Assembly (NCBI GenBank): GCA_038255145.1
Contig: JBBSLP010000078.1
Span: 1 to 26,579 of the forward strand
From: WHTX01 sp038255145
GTDB taxonomy: Bacteria > Actinomycetota > Acidimicrobiia > Acidimicrobiales > CAIXPF01
DNA: 26,579 bases
Reading direction: 5' to 3'
Part shown: positions 14,804 to 21,861 of the stretch, piece after piece
Position numbering within the stretch: the stretch's first letter is position 1
Layout: each line of letters begins with the position of its first letter
Program-made: the position numbers and the translations under genes
The notes under the pieces: generated by a model
The model's input: only the letters and a program-made list of their open reading frames with translations
Databases searched by the model: none
Told to the model about the DNA's origin: nothing

Positions 14804-15874
14804 ATGGCTGGAGCAGCGCACGTCGGGGTGCAGGCGGGCGAGGACGAGGTGCCGGTGGGCATCGACGCCGGGCCGGTGACGGCGTGGTTCGCCGAGCACG
14901 TGCCCCAGGCCGTGGGTCCGCTGTCCTTCTCCCGGGTGGCGGGCGGGCACTCGTGCCTCACCTACCTGGTCGACGACGCCGACGGGCAGCGCTTCGTGCT
15001 GCGCCGACCGCCCCTGGGCCACCTGCTGGCCAGCGCCCACGACGTGGCCCGTGAGCACCGCATCATGGACGCCCTGCGGGACACCGGCGTGCCCGTGCCC
15101 ACCATGTTGGGCGTGTGCCGCGACGACGCCGTCAACGGGGCGCCGTTCTACGTCATGGAGTACGTGGACGGTGCCGTGGTCCACACCGCCGATGACGTGC
15201 GGGCCCTGCTGCCCGACGAGGCGGCCCGGCGCCAGGCGGCGGAGACCATGGTCCAGGCCCTGGTGGCGCTGCACGCCGTTGACCTCGACGAGGTGGGCCT
15301 GGCCGACCTGTCCCGCCAGGGCGGCTACCTGGACCGCCAGCTCAAGCGCTGGTCGGGCCAGTGGCAGGCATCCAAGACCCGGGAGCTGCCGGGGATGGAG
15401 CGCCTGCACGCCTGGCTGGTCGACCACCGTCCCGCCGAGCCCCCGGCCCACATCGTCCACGGCGACTTCCGCCTGGGCAACGCCATCCACGCCCCTGACG
15501 GCACCACCCTGGCCATCCTCGACTGGGAGCTGTGCACCCTGGGCGACCCCCTGGCCGACGTGTCCTACCTGCTGCGCTTCTGGATCCCGCCCGAGGAGCC
15601 CGCCACCGGCGCCGTGGACCCGCCCACCCGGGCCGGAGGCTTCGGCAGCCGGGCCGACGTGGCCGCCCGCTACGCCGAGCTGTCGGGCCGGGACCTCGAC
15701 GACCTCGACTACTGGACGGCGTTCAACGCCTGGCGCTCGGCCGCCATCGGCGAGGGCGTCTACCGCCGCTACATCGACGGCCGCATGGGCGAGCTCCCCG
15801 AGGACGTGGAGAAGTACGCCCGCAGCGTGGAGACGACCATGGCCAAGGGCCTCGAGGCCGCCGGCCTGGAGTAG
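14804..15874 (+). CDS. APH-like phosphotransferase family protein (ACAD10/11-type kinase fold)
   Basis: A 356-residue aminoglycoside-phosphotransferase-fold protein. The N-lobe has FSRVAGGHSCLTYLVDD and RFVLRRPPLGHLLASAHDV, with the latter close to acyl-CoA-linked members rather than drug-resistance enzymes. AREHRIMDAL and FYVMEYVDGAVV follow. The catalytic loop is HGDFRLGN (219-226, Asp221), and the metal-binding motif is ILDWELCTLGDPLADV (Asp240). Such proteins are common beside acyl-CoA dehydrogenases and SDRs in actinobacteria and match the kinase domain of human ACAD10/11, which phosphorylates 4-hydroxyacyl-CoAs. That role here is an inference. ATG 14804 was preferred because GGGGGTC lies upstream and the next residues are family-like; GTG 14750 is in frame. 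It is unlikely to be a resistance enzyme. Confidence 0.9.
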   Translation: MAGAAHVGVQAGEDEVPVGIDAGPVTAWFAEHVPQAVGPLSFSRVAGGHSCLTYLVDDADGQRFVLRRPPLGHLLASAHDVAREHRIMDALRDTGVPVPTMLGVCRDDAVNGAPFYVMEYVDGAVVHTADDVRALLPDEAARRQAAETMVQALVALHAVDLDEVGLADLSRQGGYLDRQLKRWSGQWQASKTRELPGMERLHAWLVDHRPAEPPAHIVHGDFRLGNAIHAPDGTTLAILDWELCTLGDPLADVSYLLRFWIPPEEPATGAVDPPTRAGGFGSRADVAARYAELSGRDLDDLDYWTAFNAWRSAAIGEGVYRRYIDGRMGELPEDVEKYARSVETTMAKGLEAAGLE

Positions 15875-15888
15875 CGCGGGCTGGTCGG

Positions 15889-15952
15889 GTCCGTAGACTT
15901 CTCCATGGCGGCGCGACCGGGTGCCTGCGGTGGCTCCCGGTCCTCTACGGAC
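15889..15952. repeat. Perfect 9-bp inverted repeat flanking the leader of the GH16 gene
   Basis: GTCCGTAGA (15889-15897) and TCTACGGAC (15944-15952) are exact inverse copies 46 bases apart. The left arm overlaps the -10 box TAGACT; the right arm ends just before the Shine-Dalgarno of the GH16 gene. Confidence 0.6.
15894..15899 (+). promoter_or_regulatory. -10 box TAGACT, promoter of the GH16 lipoprotein gene
   Basis: TAGACT fits TANNNT. Transcription from about 15906 gives a leader of about 60 nt to ATG 15968, or a leaderless start at ATG 15905. Confidence 0.45.
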
Positions 15953-15967
15953 GGCGGAGGCAGCCGC

Positions 15968-16912
15968 ATGGGCGCGCACGGATCCCGATGGCGGACGTCG
16001 GTGGTGGCCCTGGCCGCGGTCGCACTCGTGCTGGCTGCGTGCAGCGGCTCCGGCGACGACCGGGGCGAGACGACCACCGCTCCCACCCCGACCACGGCGA
16101 ACCCCTCCTCCACCAGCGCCCCGAGGCCGGGGTCGACGGTGCCCACCAGCACCGATGGCCCGGTCGACCCCACGCCGGTGGGGGCGCCGGGCACGTTCAC
16201 CTTCCTGGGAGGCGACGAGTTCGACAGGCCCACCCTGGACACCACGACCTGGAACGTGGGTCCGCCCTGGGGCGGCCAGTTCTGCCAAGGAGCCGAGTTC
16301 TTCACCCCCGACGCCCTGGGCCTCGAGGGCGGGGTGCTGCACATCCCCTTCCGGCGCCGGGCCGCGGCCATCGACAGCTGCGGCATCAGCCGGACCTACG
16401 ACACGGCCATGGTGCAGAGCAAGGGCAAGCTGACGGTGGGCTCGGGCCAGTACCTCGAGTTCCGGGTGCAGGCGGCCCGCGGGCCGGGACTGTGGAGCAT
16501 CGCCTGGGTCCTGCCCCTGACCTGGCCCGACGACGCCTGCCGGGTGCAGCAGTACGAGCTCGACATCTTCGAGCACCTGGGCCGGGACCCTGGCCACGTC
16601 AACCAGTCGGCCCACACCCGGGGCACGTGCGACGAGCTGGTCAAGGACGAGGGCCTGGTGCCGGGGACCGACTTCACCTCGTCGTTCCACGTGGTCGGCG
16701 TCGACTGGTACCCCGACCACGTGCAGTACTACGTGGACGGCCAGCCCACCTTCCGTTCCTCGGCCTTCGCCGGACACGACGAGCCCGGCTTCGTCCTCCT
16801 CAACGGCTTCCTGGGCCGGGCCGGCGACGACTGGGCCGAGGCGGCCACCTCGGCCACCCCGACGGAAGCCGAGTTCCTGGTCGACTACGTGCGGGTGTGG
16901 AGGCGGGCGTGA
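15968..16912 (+). CDS. Glycoside hydrolase family 16 lipoprotein
   Basis: A 314-residue secreted lipoprotein. The signal peptide MGAHGSRWRTSVVALAAVALVLAAC ends in the lipobox LAAC (described in parts: basic n-region, hydrophobic core VVALAAVALVL, Cys25). A Thr/Ser/Pro-rich linker follows, then a GH16 beta-jelly-roll beginning DEFDRPTLDTTTWNVG. The catalytic motif is ELDIFEHLG, matching E-x-D-x-x-E, with nucleophile Glu197, Asp199 and acid/base Glu202. FHVVGVDWYPDHVQYYVDG and VDYVRVWRR at the end are typical of beta-glucanase/laminarinase-like members. It should cut beta-glucans or related polymers outside the cell. ATG 15968 has GGAGG at 15956-15960, spaced 7 bases; ATG 15905 is in frame but would add 21 residues. 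The neighbouring genes are also envelope-related. Confidence 0.92.
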   Translation: MGAHGSRWRTSVVALAAVALVLAACSGSGDDRGETTTAPTPTTANPSSTSAPRPGSTVPTSTDGPVDPTPVGAPGTFTFLGGDEFDRPTLDTTTWNVGPPWGGQFCQGAEFFTPDALGLEGGVLHIPFRRRAAAIDSCGISRTYDTAMVQSKGKLTVGSGQYLEFRVQAARGPGLWSIAWVLPLTWPDDACRVQQYELDIFEHLGRDPGHVNQSAHTRGTCDELVKDEGLVPGTDFTSSFHVVGVDWYPDHVQYYVDGQPTFRSSAFAGHDEPGFVLLNGFLGRAGDDWAEAATSATPTEAEFLVDYVRVWRRA

Positions 16913-16940
16913 CCGCGCGAGCAGTAGCAGGACCGACCGG

Positions 16941-16946
16941 TAGCGT
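16941..16946 (+). promoter_or_regulatory. -10 box TAGCGT, leaderless promoter of the 16954 gene
   Basis: TAGCGT ends 7 nt before ATG 16954 with no Shine-Dalgarno between. It would drive the abutting pair 16954-17355 and 17356-18843. Confidence 0.6.
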
Positions 16947-16953
16947 GACCTAC

Positions 16954-17355
16954 ATGCGGGATGGTGGCCGTCCTCCCACGGGCGGGGGACGGGCCAGGAC
17001 GGGGATAGCCGTGCTGCTGCTGGCCGCGGTGGCCGTGCTCGGTGTGCACGCCCTGCGAGGCGTGCTCGTCACCAGGGACGTGGCCAGCGGCCCGTGGCGG
17101 CAGCGGGCCGATGTCCTTCAGCGGCACGACGCCTGCCTGGCCGCGGCCGCTGACGCTCTGGTGGCACCGGGGACCCGGGTGCGCATCCCCGACCCCGGCC
17201 CAGAGCTCGACCTGAAGCTGGTCGTCGACCACCTGTTCGGCGACATCGTGGTGGTCGACGGTGACGACCCCCGGGTCCCCGTCCTCGACGTGCGCCACGA
17301 CCCTGCCGGCGGGGGCTGCGACGGTGCCGTCGTCGAGCTGCGCAGGGCCGGATAG
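16954..17355 (+). CDS. Small single-pass membrane protein, unknown function
   Basis: A 133-residue protein I do not recognise. A basic N-terminus (GGRPPTGGGRARTG) precedes one hydrophobic segment, IAVLLLAAVAVLGVHAL, at about residues 18-34, so most of the chain should lie outside the membrane. The outer part has two Cys (in HDACLAAAAD and GGGCDGAV) that could form a disulfide, and the segment VVDHLFGDIVVVDGDDPRVPVLDV. The open frame extends far upstream inside the GH16 gene, but ATG 16954 follows a clear -10 box. The TAG stop directly abuts the GTG of the GT-C-like gene, so the two are very probably one transcription unit and may work together. Confidence 0.8.
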   Translation: MRDGGRPPTGGGRARTGIAVLLLAAVAVLGVHALRGVLVTRDVASGPWRQRADVLQRHDACLAAAADALVAPGTRVRIPDPGPELDLKLVVDHLFGDIVVVDGDDPRVPVLDVRHDPAGGGCDGAVVELRRAG

Positions 17356-18843
17356 GTGGCCCCGCTCGTGGTGGCCCTGGTGTTCGTGGTCGTCGTGGGC
17401 CTGCCCCCGGCCTGGGTGGTGGCGCCGTCGTGGTCGGTGGCCCTGCCCCTGACCGGGGTGACCAGCGGGCTGGTGCTCAGTGCCGCGGCGGTGGGCTCCC
17501 TGGTCACCCGGGGTGCGTTGCTGCCCTGGGTGCTCGTCGTCACCCTGGCCACGTGGCTGGCCAGCGCGGTGGTCGTGTCCCGACGCCGGGCTCCCCGGGC
17601 GGGAGCACCGACACCGGCACCGGGTGAGGCAGCGGCCGCACCCGGGCCGGCCCGGGCCTGGTGCCTGGCCGTGGTGGCGGTGATGAGCGCCCCGGTGCTG
17701 GTGGGCTCGCTGGGACCGGCGACGGAGTACGACGAGCGGGCCGTGTGGCTGTTCCACGCCCGCTGGCTGTGGCACGGGGGTGCGGCGGCACGCGAGGCGA
17801 TGGCCACCGCGGCGCTGGGTTGGTCGCACTCGGACTACCCCCCTCTGGTCCCGGCCACCGTGGCCGGGTTGTGGTCCGTGGTCGATGGCGGTGACCTGCA
17901 GCTGGGCCAGGCCGTGACCAGCGTGCAGAGCTGGCTGGTGGTGGTGCTGGCCGGGGTGCTGGTGGCCGGGGCGGTTCGCCGTCGGGCCCAGCTGCCCGTG
18001 GCCGTGCTCGCCGGCCTGTTCGCCGTGGGCTCCTTCGGCATCGCCGGGGGGTTCGGCACCCGGGGTTACGCCGACCTGGCCTGGGCGGCCATGGCCACCG
18101 CGGCCGCCATCGCCGGCCTGGTGCTGCCGCCCACACCGGCCACGACGCGGCTGGCCGCGGTGTGCCTGGCCGCGGCGGCGTTGACCAAGAGCGAGGCCCT
18201 GGTGACCGTGGTGGCGGTCATCGCGCCGCTCATCGCCCTGCGTTGGCTGGTGGTGCAGCGGCGCCGGGCCCTGCCCGGGCTGGCTGCGCTCGTCCTCGCG
18301 GTGGCCGTGGGCGCGTCCTGGTCGGTGCTGAGCGCCCGCTTCGGCACCCAGGCCCAGCGCGACATCACCGGCGACGGCCTCGCCGCCCTGCTGCGGGGGG
18401 ACGCATCGCAGGTCGACCGGGTCGAGCCCGCCCTGCGGGGCCTGTGGGGCTACGCCCGCACGACGATCGTGATCTCGACCGTCGTCATCGTCGCCGCCCT
18501 GGTGCTGGCCCGACGGCCCCGGCGGGAGTTGCGTCTCGGCGGGGGGTGGTGGCTCCCGACGGCCGCCGTCGGCAGCTTCGTCGTCGCCCTGGCCGCGCTG
18601 GCCGCCGGCGAGCTGGACATGGACTTCTGGATCGGCTCGGCCGGGTCCCGCCTGGTGATCGCCTCCCGGGCCCTGCTGCTGGCCGAGGTCCTGGTGGTGG
18701 CCGCGGTGGCCGTCGACACCCTGGTCGGCACACCTCGGGGCGTGTCCCCGCCCCCCGGGGACGCCGACGACAGGCTCGAGGCGGCTGTCGTCGACCTCAC
18801 CGACCGTCCCCTGCCCGCCAGCGTCCTCGGCCGCAGGGACTGA
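17356..18843 (+). CDS. Polytopic membrane protein, probable GT-C-fold glycosyltransferase
   Basis: A 495-residue protein with about ten hydrophobic segments. The first large outer loop has EYDERAVWLFHARWLWHGG and, further on, HSDYPPLVPATVAGLW. An acidic loop after an early membrane helix plus a D-Y-P-P-L-V-P motif is typical of GT-C glycosyltransferases related to the GT39/GT83 group, which use polyprenyl-phosphate sugars. LTKSEALVTVV resembles the K-x-E-G segment found in the same proteins. A soluble Arg/Pro-rich stretch separates helices three and four. It probably transfers a sugar on the outer face of the membrane; donor and acceptor are unknown. The GTG start at 17356 is the base after the stop of the small membrane protein, so the pair is co-translated. 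The GH16 lipoprotein upstream supports an envelope role. Confidence 0.8.
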   Translation: MAPLVVALVFVVVVGLPPAWVVAPSWSVALPLTGVTSGLVLSAAAVGSLVTRGALLPWVLVVTLATWLASAVVVSRRRAPRAGAPTPAPGEAAAAPGPARAWCLAVVAVMSAPVLVGSLGPATEYDERAVWLFHARWLWHGGAAAREAMATAALGWSHSDYPPLVPATVAGLWSVVDGGDLQLGQAVTSVQSWLVVVLAGVLVAGAVRRRAQLPVAVLAGLFAVGSFGIAGGFGTRGYADLAWAAMATAAAIAGLVLPPTPATTRLAAVCLAAAALTKSEALVTVVAVIAPLIALRWLVVQRRRALPGLAALVLAVAVGASWSVLSARFGTQAQRDITGDGLAALLRGDASQVDRVEPALRGLWGYARTTIVISTVVIVAALVLARRPRRELRLGGGWWLPTAAVGSFVVALAALAAGELDMDFWIGSAGSRLVIASRALLLAEVLVVAAVAVDTLVGTPRGVSPPPGDADDRLEAAVVDLTDRPLPASVLGRRD

Positions 18844-18852
18844 GCCCCGCCG

Positions 18853-19053
18853 CTACCACCGGGTGGCCACGAAGTCCTCGTAGTCGGCCACCTCCTCGGG
18901 GTCGATGCGGTCGACAGCGGCACGGAGGTCCAGTGCGGGCTCCGCCGCGCCGAGCTCGATCAGCTCGCCGATCATGACCGCAGCCCGGGCCGGGCCGTAC
19001 AGCGCCGTCCAGATCGTCGCCTGCCGCTGGATCGCCACGTCGTGTGCTGCCAT
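18853..19053 (-). CDS. Hypothetical protein, 66 residues
   Basis: A small protein I do not recognise. It starts MAAHDVAIQRQATIWTALYG, continues through a hydrophobic ARAAVMIGELIEL helix, and ends DPEEVADYEDFVATRW. It looks like a small helical soluble protein. ATG 19053 was chosen over GTG 19128, since the sequence between is Gly/Ala/Val filler that overlaps the alpha/beta-hydrolase remnant on the other strand. No clear Shine-Dalgarno or -10 box was found. It converges on the GT-C-like gene, with only 9 bases between their ends. Its codon pattern supports coding, but confidence is moderate. Confidence 0.55.
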   Translation of the reverse strand: MAAHDVAIQRQATIWTALYGPARAAVMIGELIELGAAEPALDLRAAVDRIDPEEVADYEDFVATRW

Positions 19054-19127
19054 GGTTCCAGCGTCCGCCCCGGCCGTCGCTCCCACCAGGGCCACAAGTC
19101 CCCCGACGCCCCCGGCCTTGGGCGGCA

Positions 19128-19298
19128 CCTGTGTGGCCGGGGACGGACGACCGCCTGGTCCCGCTGCCCGTCAACCAGGAGGTCGCCGAGCGCACGCCCG
19201 GGGCCGTGTGGCACCCGGTCGACGGCGCTGGCCACCTCGTGCCCGTGACCGCGGGCGCGGACATCTTCGCCGTGGCCGCCCACGAGCTCGGGGCCTGA
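19128..19298 (+). pseudogene. C-terminal remnant of an alpha/beta hydrolase
   Basis: About 56 codons read PVWPGTDDRLVPLPVNQEVA and then ERTPGAVWHPVDGAGHLVPV, matching the end of alpha/beta hydrolases: the strand and loop with the catalytic Asp (G-T-D-D-R-L-V-P) and the catalytic His (G-A-G-H-L-V-P). No nucleophile elbow, lid or N-terminal half is encoded upstream; that space holds a small gene on the other strand. There is no credible start signal. It is probably the leftover of a deleted gene, 34 bases before the helicase. Confidence 0.68.
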
Positions 19299-19314
19299 CG
19301 CCGGCCACGGCAGG

Positions 19315-19320
19315 TACCCT
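19315..19320 (+). promoter_or_regulatory. -10 box TACCCT, promoter of the DUF3516 helicase
   Basis: TACCCT fits TANNNT and ends 12 nt before ATG 19333, so the leader is only a few bases and carries no real Shine-Dalgarno. It would drive the helicase and the overlapping ABC1 kinase gene. Confidence 0.5.
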
Positions 19321-19332
19321 CGGCGGGGCACC

Positions 19333-21861
19333 ATGGACGCCCACCGCCATCCCCTGCTCGCCTGCCTCCCCACCGCTGCGAACCCGAGCGAGGACGAGCT
19401 CCTCGACGCCTTCCTGGGCTATGCCATCGACGCCGGGCTCGAGCTGTACCCGGCCCAGGAGGAGGCCATCCTCGAGCTGCTGGCCGGGCGCCACGTCATC
19501 CTCGACACCCCCACCGGCTCGGGCAAGTCCCTGGTGGCCACGGCCGCCCACTTCGCAGCCATGGCCCGAGGTGAGCGGTCGTTCTACACCGCCCCCATCA
19601 AGGCCCTGGTCAGCGAGAAGTTCTTCACCCTGTGCGCGGCCTTCGGCTCGGACAACGTGGGCATGTTGACCGGCGACGCCGCCGTCAACCCCACCGCCCC
19701 CATCATCTGCTGCACGGCCGAGATCGTGGCCAACATGGCTCTGCGCCAGGGTGCCGACGCCCCCATCGACGTCGTCATCATGGACGAGTTCCACTACTAC
19801 AGCGACCGGGACCGGGGCTGGGCCTGGCAGGTCCCCCTCATCGAGCTGACGAAGACCCGCTTCCTGCTCATGTCGGCCACCCTCGGCCCCACCCGCAAGC
19901 TCCAGGAAGAGCTCGAGCGTCGCACCGGGATCCCCTGCACCCTGGTCAAGAAGTCCGAGCGGCCGGTCCCCCTCGAGTTCGAGTACAAGCACACCCCCCT
20001 GCACCAGACCGTGGCCGAGCTGCTGGCCCAGGACCTCGCCCCCGTCTACGTCGTGCACTTCACCCAGGCCGCGGCCATCGACCAGGCCCAGGCCTTCACC
20101 TCCATCGAGGTCTCCACCAAGGACGAGAAGGTGGCCATCAAGGAGGCCATCGGCGGCTTCCGCTTCGACTCCGGCTTCGGGGCCGACCTGCGCCGCTACG
20201 TGGGCCACGGCATCGGCGTGCACCACGCCGGCATGCTGCCCAAGTACCGCCTGCTCGTCGAGAAGCTGGCCCAGGAAGGGCTGCTCAAGCTCATCTGCGG
20301 CACCGACACCCTGGGCGTGGGCATCAACGTGCCCATCCGCACCGTGCTCTTCACCCAGTTGTGCAAGTACGACGGCCAGAGCACGCGGGTCCTGTCGGTG
20401 CGTGAGTTCCGCCAGATCGCCGGCCGGGCCGGGCGCAAGGGCTACGACGCCAAGGGTTGGGTGTGGGCCCAGGCCCCCGAACACGTCATCGACAACCAGC
20501 GGGCCGAGGCCGCGGCGGCCACGGACGCCAAGAAGAAGAAGAAGCTGGTCAAGCGCAAGCAGCCCGAATGGGGCTACGCCCACTTCGACGAGAAGACCTT
20601 CGATCGCCTGACCACGGCCGAGCCCGAACCGTTGACCTCGTCCTTCAAGGTCACCCACGCCATGCTGCTCGAGCTGTTGGACCGACCCGGCGACGGCCGC
20701 CAGGCCGTCAAGGAGCTGCTGCTGGCCGTGCAGGAGCCCCGCAAGGAGCTGCGCAAGCACGTGCGCCGGGCCATCAGCATCTACCGGTCGCTCGTGGCCA
20801 CGGGCATCGTCGAGGTCCTCGAGCGGCCCGACGACCAGGGGCGGATCGTGCGGGTCAACCTCGACCTGCAGGAGGACTTCCGCCTCAACCAGCCCCTGTC
20901 CCCCTGGGTGCTGCACACCGTGGCCAAGCTCGACCCCGCCTCCCCCGAGTACGCGGCCGACGTGCTCAGCGTGGTCGAAGCCGTGCTCGACAACCCCATG
21001 CCCATCCTCTCCAAGCAGCTCGAACGGGCCAAGGACGAGGCCATGACGGCCATGAAGCGCCAGGGGCTCGAGTACGAGGAGCGCATGGCCAAGCTGGCCG
21101 ACGTGACCTGGCCCAAGCCCCGGGGCGAGTTCCTCTACGAGACGTTCAACGAGTGGCGCCCGGCCCATCCCTGGGTCGAGGAGTCCATCAAGCCCAAGGC
21201 CGTGGCCCGCGAGCTGCACGAGCGGGGCATGACGTTCCGCGAGTACGTGGGCGACTACGGCCTCAAGCGGTCCGAGGGCGTCGTGCTGCGCTACCTGACC
21301 GACGCCTACAAGACCCTCGTGCAGACCGTGCCCATAGCCGCATCCACCGACGACGTCGACGACCTGATCGAATGGCTGGGCGTCAGCGTCCGCTCGGTCG
21401 ACTCGTCACTCATCGACGAGTGGGAGCGGCTGAAGAACCCCGAGGATGGACCACCCGCCTTGCCCCAGGCCCCGCCCGACATCACCAGCAACCGCCGCGC
21501 CTTCAAGGTCATGGTGCGCAACCAGGTCTTCTCCTGGGTGCAGTACCTGTCCCGGGCCGACTGGGCCGCCCTCGAGGGGGTGGAGACCGCCCCCGGGGTG
21601 GACGACAAGTGGACCCGCGAGCGCCTGTGGGCCGCGGCCACCGCCTTCAAGGAGGCCCACGGCGCCCTGCGCACCGACCCCGCGGCCCGGGGCAACGAGT
21701 GGTTCGACGTCGAGGAGCACCGCGACCACTGGACCGTGCGCCAGGTGCTGCTCAACGAGGCCGAGGACGCCGACTGGACCCTGGTGGCCCGCGTCGACCT
21801 CGACCGCAGCCGCACCGAGGAGCGCGCCGTCGTCCAGCTCGTGTCCATCGGCGAGAGCTGA
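19333..21861 (+). CDS. Ski2-like DEAD/DEAH-box helicase with DUF3516
   Basis: An 842-residue superfamily 2 helicase. Walker A is TPTGSGKS (59-66, Lys65), motif II is DEFH (151-154), motif III is SAT (181-183), and motif VI is QIAGRAGRKG (361-370). GVHHAGMLPKYRLLVEKLAQ and GTDTLGVGINVPIR are typical of Ski2/Mtr4-type enzymes. A Lys patch (400-404 in AKKKKKLVKRK) follows, then the DUF3516 C-terminal half, which is characteristic of actinobacterial members. It should be an ATP-dependent RNA or DNA helicase; the biological role is not established. The start is ATG 19333 behind a TACCCT box. The final TGA shares its last base with the ATG of the ABC1 kinase gene, so the two are translationally coupled. 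Confidence 0.94.
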   Translation: MDAHRHPLLACLPTAANPSEDELLDAFLGYAIDAGLELYPAQEEAILELLAGRHVILDTPTGSGKSLVATAAHFAAMARGERSFYTAPIKALVSEKFFTLCAAFGSDNVGMLTGDAAVNPTAPIICCTAEIVANMALRQGADAPIDVVIMDEFHYYSDRDRGWAWQVPLIELTKTRFLLMSATLGPTRKLQEELERRTGIPCTLVKKSERPVPLEFEYKHTPLHQTVAELLAQDLAPVYVVHFTQAAAIDQAQAFTSIEVSTKDEKVAIKEAIGGFRFDSGFGADLRRYVGHGIGVHHAGMLPKYRLLVEKLAQEGLLKLICGTDTLGVGINVPIRTVLFTQLCKYDGQSTRVLSVREFRQIAGRAGRKGYDAKGWVWAQAPEHVIDNQRAEAAAATDAKKKKKLVKRKQPEWGYAHFDEKTFDRLTTAEPEPLTSSFKVTHAMLLELLDRPGDGRQAVKELLLAVQEPRKELRKHVRRAISIYRSLVATGIVEVLERPDDQGRIVRVNLDLQEDFRLNQPLSPWVLHTVAKLDPASPEYAADVLSVVEAVLDNPMPILSKQLERAKDEAMTAMKRQGLEYEERMAKLADVTWPKPRGEFLYETFNEWRPAHPWVEESIKPKAVARELHERGMTFREYVGDYGLKRSEGVVLRYLTDAYKTLVQTVPIAASTDDVDDLIEWLGVSVRSVDSSLIDEWERLKNPEDGPPALPQAPPDITSNRRAFKVMVRNQVFSWVQYLSRADWAALEGVETAPGVDDKWTRERLWAAATAFKEAHGALRTDPAARGNEWFDVEEHRDHWTVRQVLLNEAEDADWTLVARVDLDRSRTEERAVVQLVSIGES

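Noticed and set aside
14804..15874. Aminoglycoside resistance gene
   Set aside because: The fold is APH-like, but the N-lobe RRPPLGHLLASAHDV and DWELCTLGDPLADV segments match the acyl-CoA-associated group, and the gene lies among lipid-type genes.
15905..15967. Upstream ATG 15905 as start of the GH16 gene
   Set aside because: It would add 21 residues before a normal signal peptide, whereas ATG 15968 has GGAGG with 7-nt spacing. The leaderless alternative is not fully excluded.
19171..21219. 682-residue open frame on the minus strand
   Set aside because: Antisense shadow of the DUF3516 helicase, which has complete helicase motifs on the plus strand.
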